A DNA stretch of 12,347 bases from Alphaproteobacteria bacterium (GTDB lineage: Bacteria > Pseudomonadota > Alphaproteobacteria > Micropepsales > Micropepsaceae): contig JAFKFF010000101.1 in assembly GCA_017307315.1 (NCBI GenBank), positions 1 through 12,347 on the forward strand. Direction: 5' to 3'. Positions within the stretch are counted from its first letter, which is position 1. Each line of letters opens with the position of its first letter. Below are positions 5,805 to 12,347 of this stretch, piece after piece. The position numbers and the translations under genes were made by a program. The notes under the pieces were generated by a model. It did no database searches, was not told the origin of the DNA, and worked only from the letters and a program-made list of their open reading frames with translations.

Positions 5805-8128
5805 TGCCGTCCTTGTCGCGTAGTCTAGAGCAGGCGCTGCACCATGCCATCAAGCTGGCCAGCGACCGGCATCACGAATATGCCACGCTGGAACATCTCC
5901 TGCTGGCCCTGATGGACGATGCCGACGCCGGGCAGGTGATGAAGGCCTGCAATGTCGACATCGAGGCGCTGCGCCGCGCGGTACTCAAATACGTCGACGA
6001 GGAACTCGTCACGCTGGTGATCGAGGACGGGGAGGAGGCCAAGCCCACCACCGGCTTCCAGCGCGTGGTGCAGCGCGCCGTCCTGCATGTGCAGAATTCC
6101 GGCCGCGACGAAGTCACCGGCGCCAATGTCCTGGTCGCGCTCTTCACCGAACGGGAAAGCCACGCGGTCTATTTCCTGCACGAGCAGAACATGAACCGGC
6201 TGGACGCGGTGAGTTATATCAGCCACGGCATCGCCAAGCGGCCGGGCATGAGCCAGCCCAAGCCCGCGCGCGGCGCCGATGATGACGACGAGCCCGAAAA
6301 GCCCAACAAGCAGGGCACCGACGCGCTGGAAGCCTATTGCGTCAATCTCAACGAAAAGGCCAAGTCCGGCCGCGTCGATCCCCTGATCGGGCGCGCCGCC
6401 GAAGTCGAGCGCACCATCCAGATCCTGTGCCGGCGCCAGAAGAACAACCCGCTGTTCGTGGGCGATCCCGGCGTGGGCAAGACCGCCATCGCCGAAGGCC
6501 TGGCGCGCAAGATCGTGAACAACGAAGTGCCCGAAGTGCTGCGCGGCTCGGTGATCTATTCCCTCGACATGGGCTCGCTGATCGCCGGCACCCGCTATCG
6601 CGGCGATTTCGAGGAGCGGCTCAAGACCGTGGTCAAGGAACTGGAGGGCGTGAAGGGCGCCATCCTCTTCATCGACGAAATTCACACCGTGATCGGCGCC
6701 GGCGCGACATCGGGCGGGGCGATGGATGCCTCCAATCTGCTGAAGCCGGCCCTGGCGGCGGGCATCCTGCGCTGCATCGGGTCGACCACCTACAAGGAAT
6801 ACCGCCAGTATTTCGAGAAGGACCGTGCCCTGGTGCGCCGGTTTCAGAAGATCGACGTGGTCGAGCCGACGATGGCGGACTCGGTCAAGATCCTGATGGG
6901 GATCAAGTCCTATTTCGAGGAGTATCACAAAGTCCGCTACACCGCCGACGCGGTGAAGGCGGCGGTGGAATTGTCGGCAAAATACATCAACGACCGCAAG
7001 CTGCCCGACAAGGCGATCGACGTGATCGACGAAGTGGGCGCCTCGCAGATGCTCCTGCCCGAAAGCCGGCGCAAGAAGGTGATCGGGGTCAAGGAAGTGG
7101 AGGATGTCATCGCCAAGATGGCGCGCATCCCGTCCAAATCCGTCTCCAAGGACGACACCGAAGCGCTCAAGTCGCTGGAAAGCGATCTGGCCCGGGTGGT
7201 CTATGGCCAGGACAAGGCGATTCAAGCGCTTTCCAGCGCCATCAAGCTGGCGCGCGCCGGTTTGCGCCAGCCGGAAAAGCCCATCGGCTCCTATCTCTTC
7301 TCCGGACCCACCGGCGTGGGCAAGACCGAGGTCGCCAAGCAGCTCGCCAGCATCATGGGCGTGGAATTCCTGCGCTTCGACATGAGCGAATATATGGAGC
7401 GCCACACCGTCAGCCGGCTGATCGGCGCGCCGCCGGGCTATGTCGGCTTCGACCAGGGCGGACTTTTGACCGACGGGGTCGATCAGCATCCCCATTGCGT
7501 GCTGCTGCTCGACGAGATCGAGAAGGCGCATGGCGACCTGTTCAACATCCTGTTGCAGGTGATGGACCACGGCAAGCTCACCGATCATAACGGCAAGAAG
7601 ATCGACTTCCGCAATGTGGTCCTGATCATGACCACCAATGCGGGCGCCTCCGACGCCGCCAAGGAAGCCATCGGCTTCGGCCGCGGCAAGCGCGAGGGCG
7701 AGGACGAGGAAGCGATCAAGAAGCTGTTCACGCCGGAATTCCGCAACCGCCTGGATGCGATCATTCCCTTCGCGCCCTTGTCGCGCGGCACCATCGACAA
7801 GGTGGTGGAGAAGTTCGTGCTGGAACTGGAAGCGCAGCTGGCCGACCGCGACATCACCTTCGACCTGACGCCCGAGGCGACTCGCTGGCTGGGCGAGAAG
7901 GGTTATGACGATGCCTTCGGTGCCCGGCCGCTGGCGCGCGTGATCCAGGAGAACATCAAGAAGCCGCTCGCCGACGAGATTCTTTTTGGCCAGCTGAAGG
8001 ATGGCGGCACGGTGCGCGTGCTGCTGGACCGCGAGAAGGACAAGCTCGCATTCGAATTCATCACCGCCGCGGAAGCGAAGCCCCGCGCGCCCAAGGGAAG
8101 AAGGACGAAGGAAAACATCGAAAAATAG
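5804..8128 (+). CDS. clpA: ClpA, ATP-dependent unfoldase subunit of ClpAP
   Basis: A 774-residue class I Clp/Hsp100 AAA+ unfoldase that threads substrates into ClpP. The N-domain (about 1-145, starting [16 protein letters not shown]) docks ClpS. The first AAA+ module has Walker A GDPGVGKT at 220-227 and Walker B ILFIDE ending at 292. The second has Walker A GPTGVGKT at 501-508 and Walker B VLLLDE ending at 571. The ClpP-docking loop reads IGF at 623-625 (IGL in E. coli). An acidic linker (DDDDEPEKPNK) joins the N-domain to the first module, and there is a basic C-terminal tail. ATG 5804 is chosen over GTG 5783: it gives the family's MPSxSxSLE start, overlaps the clpS stop as TGATG, and has GGAG eight bases upstream inside clpS. 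The two proteins should therefore be translationally coupled. Confidence 0.97.
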   Translation: MPSLSRSLEQALHHAIKLASDRHHEYATLEHLLLALMDDADAGQVMKACNVDIEALRRAVLKYVDEELVTLVIEDGEEAKPTTGFQRVVQRAVLHVQNSGRDEVTGANVLVALFTERESHAVYFLHEQNMNRLDAVSYISHGIAKRPGMSQPKPARGADDDDEPEKPNKQGTDALEAYCVNLNEKAKSGRVDPLIGRAAEVERTIQILCRRQKNNPLFVGDPGVGKTAIAEGLARKIVNNEVPEVLRGSVIYSLDMGSLIAGTRYRGDFEERLKTVVKELEGVKGAILFIDEIHTVIGAGATSGGAMDASNLLKPALAAGILRCIGSTTYKEYRQYFEKDRALVRRFQKIDVVEPTMADSVKILMGIKSYFEEYHKVRYTADAVKAAVELSAKYINDRKLPDKAIDVIDEVGASQMLLPESRRKKVIGVKEVEDVIAKMARIPSKSVSKDDTEALKSLESDLARVVYGQDKAIQALSSAIKLARAGLRQPEKPIGSYLFSGPTGVGKTEVAKQLASIMGVEFLRFDMSEYMERHTVSRLIGAPPGYVGFDQGGLLTDGVDQHPHCVLLLDEIEKAHGDLFNILLQVMDHGKLTDHNGKKIDFRNVVLIMTTNAGASDAAKEAIGFGRGKREGEDEEAIKKLFTPEFRNRLDAIIPFAPLSRGTIDKVVEKFVLELEAQLADRDITFDLTPEATRWLGEKGYDDAFGARPLARVIQENIKKPLADEILFGQLKDGGTVRVLLDREKDKLAFEFITAAEAKPRAPKGRRTKENIEK

Positions 8129-8137
8129 GAGACGGTC

Positions 8138-8500
8138 ATGACATGGTTGGCACGCGCCACGGCCGTGGCGATGGTTGTTGCGACACCGGCTTTCGCCCAT
8201 CACGGATGGGGCGGCAATGCTGAGGAAGTCACCAGCATGACCGGCACGGTGGTGCAGGGGGTCTCGATGTCGGGCCCGCACGCCACCATGAAGGTGAAGG
8301 TCGATGCCGATGTCTGGGACATCACCTTGGCGCCGCCGGCCCGCGCCGCCCGCTCCGGCCTTGCCGAAGGATTAATTCCGGTGGGCGCGACCGTTACGGT
8401 ACACGGCAACAAAAACCTCGATGCCAAGCGCCATGAAATGAAGACCATCTTCGTCCAGTATGGCGACCGGCAGTTCCACGTTTATCCCGAGCGCGAATAA
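8138..8500 (+). CDS. Exported DUF6152-family protein
   Basis: A 120-residue protein with a Sec signal peptide (MTWLARATAVAMVVATPAFA) cleaved before HHGWGG. The rest is a small beta-rich domain matching DUF6152: a segment like MTGTVVQGVSMSGPH near 34-48, VWDITLAPPARAARSGL near 59-75, and a VGATVTVHGN strand near 82-91. The function of the family is unknown. Cleavage would leave His-His at the mature N-terminus, common in this family to my recollection and suggestive of metal binding, but untested. AGGAGA at 8127-8132 overlaps the clpA stop and lies five bases before the ATG. The nine-base gap to clpA leaves no room for a terminator, so it is probably read from the clpSA transcript. The next gene is DUF6644. 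Confidence 0.82.
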   Translation: MTWLARATAVAMVVATPAFAHHGWGGNAEEVTSMTGTVVQGVSMSGPHATMKVKVDADVWDITLAPPARAARSGLAEGLIPVGATVTVHGNKNLDAKRHEMKTIFVQYGDRQFHVYPERE

Positions 8501-8565
8501 TTACCGCCAGTTCCGACATCGGTCTTTTTCTGCGCTGGCTGGAAGCGTCGCGTCTTGGCCATGCG

Positions 8566-9003
8566 ATGCGGGAGACCGGTGTCTGGACCTATGGCATCGT
8601 CAATCTGGGGCACATTCTCGGCATCGCAATCCTGTTTGGCGCGATATTGATCCTGGACCTGCGCATGCTGGGTGCCTGGCGCGCCCTGCCGCTGGCGGCC
8701 CTGTCACGCGCTTGCGTAACGACGGCGGCGGCAGGCTTCCTGCTCGCGGTGATGACCGGCGTTCCCATGCTGGCGACAAAGGCCGGCGACTATATCGGCA
8801 ACCCGTTCCTCTTGATCAAATTCCCCGCGATTGCGCTGGCGCTGATGAATGTCGCGGTTCTGCACCGTTCGGCGGCCTGGCAGGCCCATCGCGCCCGCGA
8901 TTTGCAGTCGCCGGAGCAGAGCCGCCTGGCAATCCATGCCGCGCTTTCGCTGGGCCTGTGGCTCACCGTCATCGCCGCAGGGCGGATGATCGGCTATTGG
9001 TGA
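8566..9003 (+). CDS. DUF6644-family four-helix membrane protein (true start probably upstream)
   Basis: From ATG 8566 this is a 145-residue integral membrane protein. Hydrophobic segments lie at about 8-33 (GIVNLGHILGIAILFGAILI), 46-68, 80-100 and 121-143. The pattern WxYxIVxxxHILGIAxLxGxxxxLDLRxLG fits DUF6644, of unknown function. No recognisable ribosome site precedes 8566. Family similarity continues upstream in the same frame (LRWLEASRLGHA), and no ATG, GTG or TTG exists between 8566 and the in-frame stop at 8434. An ATT at 8500 overlaps the DUF6152 stop as TAATT and would give 167 residues; it is the most attractive alternative start. The coordinates given are the minimal version. The gene follows DUF6152 directly and converges on the HIT gene with a six-base gap. 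The His in NLGHILG is worth noting as a possible ligand within the membrane. Confidence 0.8.
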   Translation: MRETGVWTYGIVNLGHILGIAILFGAILILDLRMLGAWRALPLAALSRACVTTAAAGFLLAVMTGVPMLATKAGDYIGNPFLLIKFPAIALALMNVAVLHRSAAWQAHRARDLQSPEQSRLAIHAALSLGLWLTVIAAGRMIGYW

Positions 9004-9009
9004 GGCGCG

Positions 9010-9426
9010 CTACAGCGCCGCTCTGATCTTTGCGGCGACTGGCTCCAAGCTCCTCGGATCGACCATGCCGCGCGCGTGAAGCCCCATGTCCACGCCGGCA
9101 CTGCGCGGGATGATGTGAAAATGCACATGAAAGACACTCTGGCCGGCGGGCGCGCCATTCAGCATCGCCAGCATGATACCGGGCGCGTCCAGGCTTTTCT
9201 TGACGGCCCTGGCGATTTTCTGGGTGGTGGCCATCATCGCGGCCGCGCCGGCCGGCGACAATTCCAGAACGCTCTCCGCCGCTTCCTTGGGGATCACCAG
9301 CACATGGCCTTCGGCCTGGGGCATCACATCCATGAAGGCGAGGGTCTTGTCGTCCTCGAACACTTTTACGCACGGAATCTCGCCGCGCAGAATTTTGGCG
9401 AAAACATTGCTGCTGTCATAGGCCAT
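9010..9426 (-). CDS. HIT-family (histidine triad) nucleotide hydrolase
   Basis: A 138-residue histidine-triad protein of the Hint/HinT-like branch. These cytoplasmic enzymes hydrolyse phosphoramidates such as AMP-lysine and aminoacyl-AMP adducts. The catalytic triad motif HVHFHIIPR is intact (His100, His102, nucleophile His104), preceded by the usual NGAPAGQSVFH stretch at 90-100. The N-terminal block FAKILRGEIPCVKVFEDD and AFMDVMPQAEGHVLVIPK are also typical. ATG 9426 is the start: it follows the acyltransferase stop directly (TGAATG), and GGAGAG lies just upstream inside that gene. It is the last gene of the minus-strand run, so it is probably translated by coupling to the acyltransferase. 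The family is certain; the physiological substrate is not. Confidence 0.94.
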   Translation of the reverse strand: MAYDSSNVFAKILRGEIPCVKVFEDDKTLAFMDVMPQAEGHVLVIPKEAAESVLELSPAGAAAMMATTQKIARAVKKSLDAPGIMLAMLNGAPAGQSVFHVHFHIIPRSAGVDMGLHARGMVDPRSLEPVAAKIRAAL

Positions 9427-10566
9427 TCAACTCTCCTTCCGGAACGGGCCGTGGCGGGCCAGTTCATCGATATGCTCGCTCACCGCTTCGCGTTCCTCGG
9501 TCAGGAACTGGTCCACGGCACGGCGCAGCCCCTTATGCGCGATATAATGCGCGCTATAGGTCTCTTCCGGCATATAGCCGCGCAGCAATTTGTGCTCGCC
9601 CTGGGCGCCGGCCTCCACTTTGGAAAGGCCCCGCGCTATGGCGAAGTCGATCGCCTGGTAATAGCAGGTCTCGAAATGCAGGAAGGGGACATAGTCCAGC
9701 GCCCCCCAGTTGCGCCCGAAAAGAATATTCTCGCCCATCAGGTTGAGCGCGCCCGCGATGTAAATGCTTCCCCGCTTGGCCAGGATCAGGACGATCTGAT
9801 CCGCCATGCCGGCGCCGATGCGGCTGAAGAAATCGCGGGTGAGATAGGGCCGCCCCCATTTGCGGCTTCCCGTGTCCGTGTAGAATTCGAAGAAGCGGTC
9901 CCAATGCGCCTCGGTGATCTCCCGGCCGGTCAGCCAGTCGAACCGGATTCCTTCCTTCGCCACCGCGTCGCGTTCCTTGCGCAAGGTCTTGCGTTTGGCC
10001 GACGATAATTCGCCCAGGAATTCGCCAAAATCCCGATAGCCCCGATTGCGCCAGTGGAACTGGCGGTCGGTGCGCAGGAGATAGCCGTGGCGGCCGGCGG
10101 CTTCCCACTCCGCCTTGCGCAGGAAAGTGATGTGCAATGAAGAAGCGCCGATCTGATCGGTCGCGGCCTTGCCTGCCAGCAGCAACAGGTCCCGGTCCGC
10201 TTCCGCCGCGGCCAGGATGCGCGGGCCCGTGACGGGCGTGAACGGGATCGAGGATTGCAGTTTCGGGTAATAATCGCCGCCGGCCCGCTCCAGCGCATCG
10301 GCCCAGGCATGGTCGAAAACATACTCGCCTTGAGAATGGCTTTTCAGATAGGTCGGCAGGATCCCCGTGATCCGGCCATCGGACTCCAGCACCAGATGGG
10401 CGGGCTGCCAGCCGGTGCGCGCGGTGGCGGAGCCGGACGCTTCCAATGCTTCGAAGAATTCATAGCGGGTGAAGGGATGCGGCGACGCCAGGCCGTGCGG
10501 GTTGGCGCAGGCGTTCCAGGCTGCCGCCCCGATGCCGCATGCGCCATCCGCCAGGCGAACGGTCAT
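9427..10566 (-). CDS. COG3146 / FemAB-like (DUF482) GNAT-fold N-acyltransferase
   Basis: A 379-residue protein of the COG3146 predicted N-acyltransferase group (Pfam FemAB_like, formerly DUF482). Family hallmarks occur in order: YLKSHSQGEYVFDHAWAD at 73-90, YYPKLQSSIPFTPVTGPR at 99-116, SSLHITFL at 142-149, QFHWRNRGY at 169-177, SSAKRKTLRKER at 188-199, DTGSRKWGRPYLTRDFF at 231-247, and VEAGAQGEHKLLRGY at 317-331. These GNAT/FemAB-like proteins are predicted to transfer an acyl or aminoacyl group. The acceptor is unknown. No signal peptide or membrane segment is visible. ATG 10566 overlaps the Rid-family stop by four bases (ATGA). Its TGA abuts the HIT ATG. The frame stays open upstream to 11079 across the Rid gene, but that extension has no family similarity and lies antiparallel in content to nothing recognisable. 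Confidence 0.93.
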   Translation of the reverse strand: MTVRLADGACGIGAAAWNACANPHGLASPHPFTRYEFFEALEASGSATARTGWQPAHLVLESDGRITGILPTYLKSHSQGEYVFDHAWADALERAGGDYYPKLQSSIPFTPVTGPRILAAAEADRDLLLLAGKAATDQIGASSLHITFLRKAEWEAAGRHGYLLRTDRQFHWRNRGYRDFGEFLGELSSAKRKTLRKERDAVAKEGIRFDWLTGREITEAHWDRFFEFYTDTGSRKWGRPYLTRDFFSRIGAGMADQIVLILAKRGSIYIAGALNLMGENILFGRNWGALDYVPFLHFETCYYQAIDFAIARGLSKVEAGAQGEHKLLRGYMPEETYSAHYIAHKGLRRAVDQFLTEEREAVSEHIDELARHGPFRKES

Positions 10567-11027
10567 GCGATTTCGAACGTACCATCCACTTCCACGGCCA
10601 CGCCGCGAGGCAGCGAGCCCGCACCGGTGGCGGCGCGGGCATGCTTGCCGGCATCGCCCAGCACCGCGACGATCAGGTCGGAGGCGCCATTGCCCACTTC
10701 CGGATGCTGCGTGAAATCCGGCGTGGCGTTGACGAAAACACCCAGCTTGACGCAGCGCCGCACCCGGTCGAGATCGCCGCCGCAGGCCGCCTTCAATTGC
10801 GCCAGAAGATTGACGGCGCAAAGGCGGGCCGCCGCCTTGCCGTCCTCGAGCGAGATATCGGCGCCGACCTTGCCGACATATTTCAGCCCATCGGGCGCGG
10901 CGGTCACTTGTCCCGATATGAAAACGAGATTCCCCGTCACCACATAAGGGACATAGCTCGCCACCGGCGCGGGGGGCGAGGGCAGATCGATTCCGAGTTC
11001 TTTCAGGCGTGTTTCGGTCTTGGACAT
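10563..11027 (-). CDS. RidA-family protein (cytosolic, YjgF/YER057c-like)
   Basis: A 154-residue Rid-superfamily protein without a signal peptide, about 25 residues longer than E. coli RidA, of the branch that begins MSKTETRLKELGIDLP. Rid features include YVPYVVTGNLVFISGQV at 25-41, LAQLKAACGGDLDRV in the middle helix and VFVNATPDF near 97-105. Arg131 and Glu146 have the same 15-residue spacing as Arg105 and Glu120 of E. coli RidA, so the substrate-binding pair appears retained. Enamine/imine deaminase activity is plausible, but this branch is little characterised. The frame opens at an ATG at 11051, but 11027 is preferred: AAAGAAGG lies five bases upstream, and family members start at MSKTE. 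Its stop overlaps the acyltransferase start (ATGA). It lies 55 bases downstream of dinB on the same strand. Confidence 0.9.
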   Translation of the reverse strand: MSKTETRLKELGIDLPSPPAPVASYVPYVVTGNLVFISGQVTAAPDGLKYVGKVGADISLEDGKAAARLCAVNLLAQLKAACGGDLDRVRRCVKLGVFVNATPDFTQHPEVGNGASDLIVAVLGDAGKHARAATGAGSLPRGVAVEVDGTFEIA

Positions 11028-11082
11028 GGCAACCTTCTTTTGTTTCGCCATAGAACCGCATCGGGCGGCACTTTTCCATGAT

Positions 11083-12347
11083 CTATTTTCGCAATCCGCG
11101 TCCCTTGCCGACGGCTTCGCCGCCGAATTTCGACCGGATTTTGTCCATCGCCCGTTCGGCCGCGGCCCGCTTGTCGCTCAAAGGGTCGATCAGGCTGGCG
11201 GGATCGGCATCGGCGCCGGACGTGAGATTGGAAAGCCCCACGCCCAGGAGGCGAAAGCGCTTGCCGTCCGCTTCCCGTTTCAGGGCCGCTTGCGCCACCC
11301 GGAAAATCTTGTCGGCCAGCTGGGTGGGTGCATCCAGTGAAGCGCTGCGGGTCAAGAGGCGGAAATTGGCGGTCTTGAGCTTCAGGACGATCGTGCGACC
11401 CGACAGGCCGTAAGTCTTGGCGCGCGCGGAAACCCGTTCGGCTTGCCGCCACAGAATCGCTTCCAGGTCGGAGAATTTCGAAAGGTCGGTATTGAACGTG
11501 GTTTCCGATGAAATGGTCTTCATCTCGCCGCCCGGATCGACGGGCCGGCCGTCCTGGGCCTGGGCGATGCGCGACAGCCAAAGGCCGGTGGCGCCATAGC
11601 GGTTGGCGAGATCGCGGGGATCGGCATCCTGCAGCTGGCCGATGGTGGAAAAGCCGTCACGCTCCAGCCGCGCCGCCAGAACCTTGCCCGCGCCGCGGAT
11701 GATATTGACCGGCTTGTCGCGCAAGAAAGACTTGGCTTCGCCCATGCCGATCACGGCGAAGCCGCGCGGCTTGTCGAGTTCGCTGGCAAGCTTGGCCAGG
11801 AATTTGTTGCCGGAAAGGCCGATCGAAACCGTGATGCCGAGCCGGCTTTCGATCTCCGACGCCAGCTTGGCCATGGTCCGGGCCGGTGAACGGCCATGAA
11901 TGCGCGCCGTGCCAGACAGGTCCAAATAGGCTTCGTCCAGCGAAAGCGGCTCGACAAGCGGTGTCAGCGCCCGCATCAGGCCGCGGATTTCCTTGGCGGT
12001 TTCCACATAGTGGCTCATGCGCGGCTTGATGATCACCGCGCCGGGGCAGAGCTTGCGCGCCTGGAACATCGGCATGGCGGAGCGCACGCCGTAGCGGCGC
12101 GCGATATAGCAGGCGGTCGAGACCACGCCCCGCGTGCCGCCGCCCACGATGACCGGCTGCTCCGCCAGCGAAGGATCGTCCCGCTTCTCGATCGCGGCAT
12201 AGAAGGCGTCGCAATCCATGTGGGCGATGGGCAGCGTTTCCAGCTCCGGATGGGCCAGGATGCGGGTGCCGCCGCATTCGGGGCAGGGCGCGTCGGGCGC
12301 GGCGTTGCTCAGGCAATCGCGGCAGAAAGCGGGCCAATCGGCGAGCG
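11083..12347 (-). CDS. dinB: DNA polymerase IV (DinB, Y-family) with N-terminal zinc ribbon; N-terminus beyond window
   Basis: A Y-family translesion polymerase with 420 residues visible; the frame is still open at the right edge, so the start codon lies outside. Visible residues 8-24 hold a four-cysteine ribbon (CRDC, then CPEC), followed by the catalytic part. MDCDAFYAAIEK, beginning at the ATG at 12219, carries the first metal-binding Asp, with Tyr at the steric-gate position. SLDEAYLD carries the catalytic Asp-Glu pair (95-96 counted from that Met). Also present are ARRYGVRSAMP in the fingers, a SIGLSGNKFLAKLASELDKP block, helix-hairpin-helix and little-finger regions. The Met at 12219 would make a polymerase lacking the ribbon, so it is not the preferred start. 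The C-terminus reads PASLIDPLSDKR where related enzymes often have a QLxLF-like clamp motif. No LexA box can be judged because the promoter is outside. Confidence 0.95.
   Translation of the reverse strand, partial: LADWPAFCRDCLSNAAPDAPCPECGGTRILAHPELETLPIAHMDCDAFYAAIEKRDDPSLAEQPVIVGGGTRGVVSTACYIARRYGVRSAMPMFQARKLCPGAVIIKPRMSHYVETAKEIRGLMRALTPLVEPLSLDEAYLDLSGTARIHGRSPARTMAKLASEIESRLGITVSIGLSGNKFLAKLASELDKPRGFAVIGMGEAKSFLRDKPVNIIRGAGKVLAARLERDGFSTIGQLQDADPRDLANRYGATGLWLSRIAQAQDGRPVDPGGEMKTISSETTFNTDLSKFSDLEAILWRQAERVSARAKTYGLSGRTIVLKLKTANFRLLTRSASLDAPTQLADKIFRVAQAALKREADGKRFRLLGVGLSNLTSGADADPASLIDPLSDKRAAAERAMDKIRSKFGGEAVGKGRGLRK

Noticed and set aside
5825..8281. Very long antisense open frame opposite clpA (818 codons)
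   Set aside because: It mirrors clpA codons; the translation is low-complexity and unrelated to known proteins. Its length reflects GC-rich third positions.
9004..9019. Hairpin GGCGC-GCTACA-GCGCC between convergent DUF6644 and HIT genes
   Set aside because: A five-base-pair stem without a T-run on either strand; too weak to call a bidirectional terminator in GC-rich DNA.
8460..9026. Plus-strand frame of 188 codons overlapping DUF6644
   Set aside because: Arg/Pro/Ala-rich out-of-frame translation without hydrophobic segments. The DUF6644 frame has the membrane helices and family pattern.
10567..11079. Upstream in-frame extension of the acyltransferase to a 550-residue product
   Set aside because: The extra 171 residues lie across the Rid gene in another frame, have no domain similarity, and the family starts at the ATG at 10566.
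1..12347. CRISPR arrays, insertion sequences, tRNA or rRNA genes, phage or defence genes
   Set aside because: I looked for repeated spacers, transposase motifs, terminal repeats, tRNA-like folds and nuclease or toxin genes and saw none.

Overview
This is a GC-rich bacterial chromosome segment, most likely from an alphaproteobacterium. The evidence is the gene set: a DUF1489 protein with the HLIKLCVG start, a phasin_2-type PHA granule protein, a clpS-clpA pair with alphaproteobacterial-looking sequence, a DNA polymerase IV with an N-terminal CxxC/CxxC zinc ribbon, a COG3146 (FemAB-like, GNAT-fold) acyltransferase and a SPOR-tailed D,D-carboxypeptidase. DUF6152 plus DUF6644 would suit a Rhizomicrobium/Micropepsaceae-like or related lineage, but that finer placement is a guess. 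I see no mobile element, CRISPR array, tRNA or rRNA. The region looks like vertically inherited core and near-core genome.

Layout, left to right. 1-1214 (minus, cut by the window edge): a secreted protein with a YetA/RGLX-like RIFT-barrel N-terminus. 1418-1933 (plus): an exported RidA-family protein, divergent from the first gene and closed by a clear terminator. 2022-2510 (plus): an OsmC-family peroxiredoxin-like protein. 2621-3049 (plus): DUF1489. 3068-4618 (minus): a PBP5-type D-Ala-D-Ala carboxypeptidase ending in a SPOR domain, convergent with DUF1489. 4619-4885: a regulatory intergenic region. 4886-5332 (plus): a phasin, closed by a strong terminator. 5457-9003 (plus): a tightly spaced run clpS-clpA-DUF6152-DUF6644. 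9010-12347 (minus): a compact run dinB - Rid-family protein - COG3146 acyltransferase - HIT hydrolase, with dinB's N-terminus beyond the window edge.

How the genes fit together. ClpS and ClpA form the N-degron delivery and unfolding arm of ClpAP. They overlap by one base and look translationally coupled. DUF6152 (exported) and DUF6644 (four-helix membrane protein) follow without room for a terminator. On the minus strand the Rid, acyltransferase and HIT genes overlap or abut (ATGA, then TGAATG), so they are probably co-translated downstream of dinB. The phasin stands alone between its own promoter region and terminator.

Most noteworthy: (a) two TGC-N3-GCA inverted repeats bracket a plausible sigma-70-like promoter ahead of the phasin, as expected for a PhaR-type PHA-sensing operator; (b) DUF6644 homology runs upstream of its first ATG/GTG/TTG, to an ATT that overlaps the previous stop codon, suggesting a rare AUU start; (c) mature DUF6152 is predicted to begin His-His; (d) a translesion polymerase heads a compact run with metabolite-repair-type genes. 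I did not find a convincing wholly new system.
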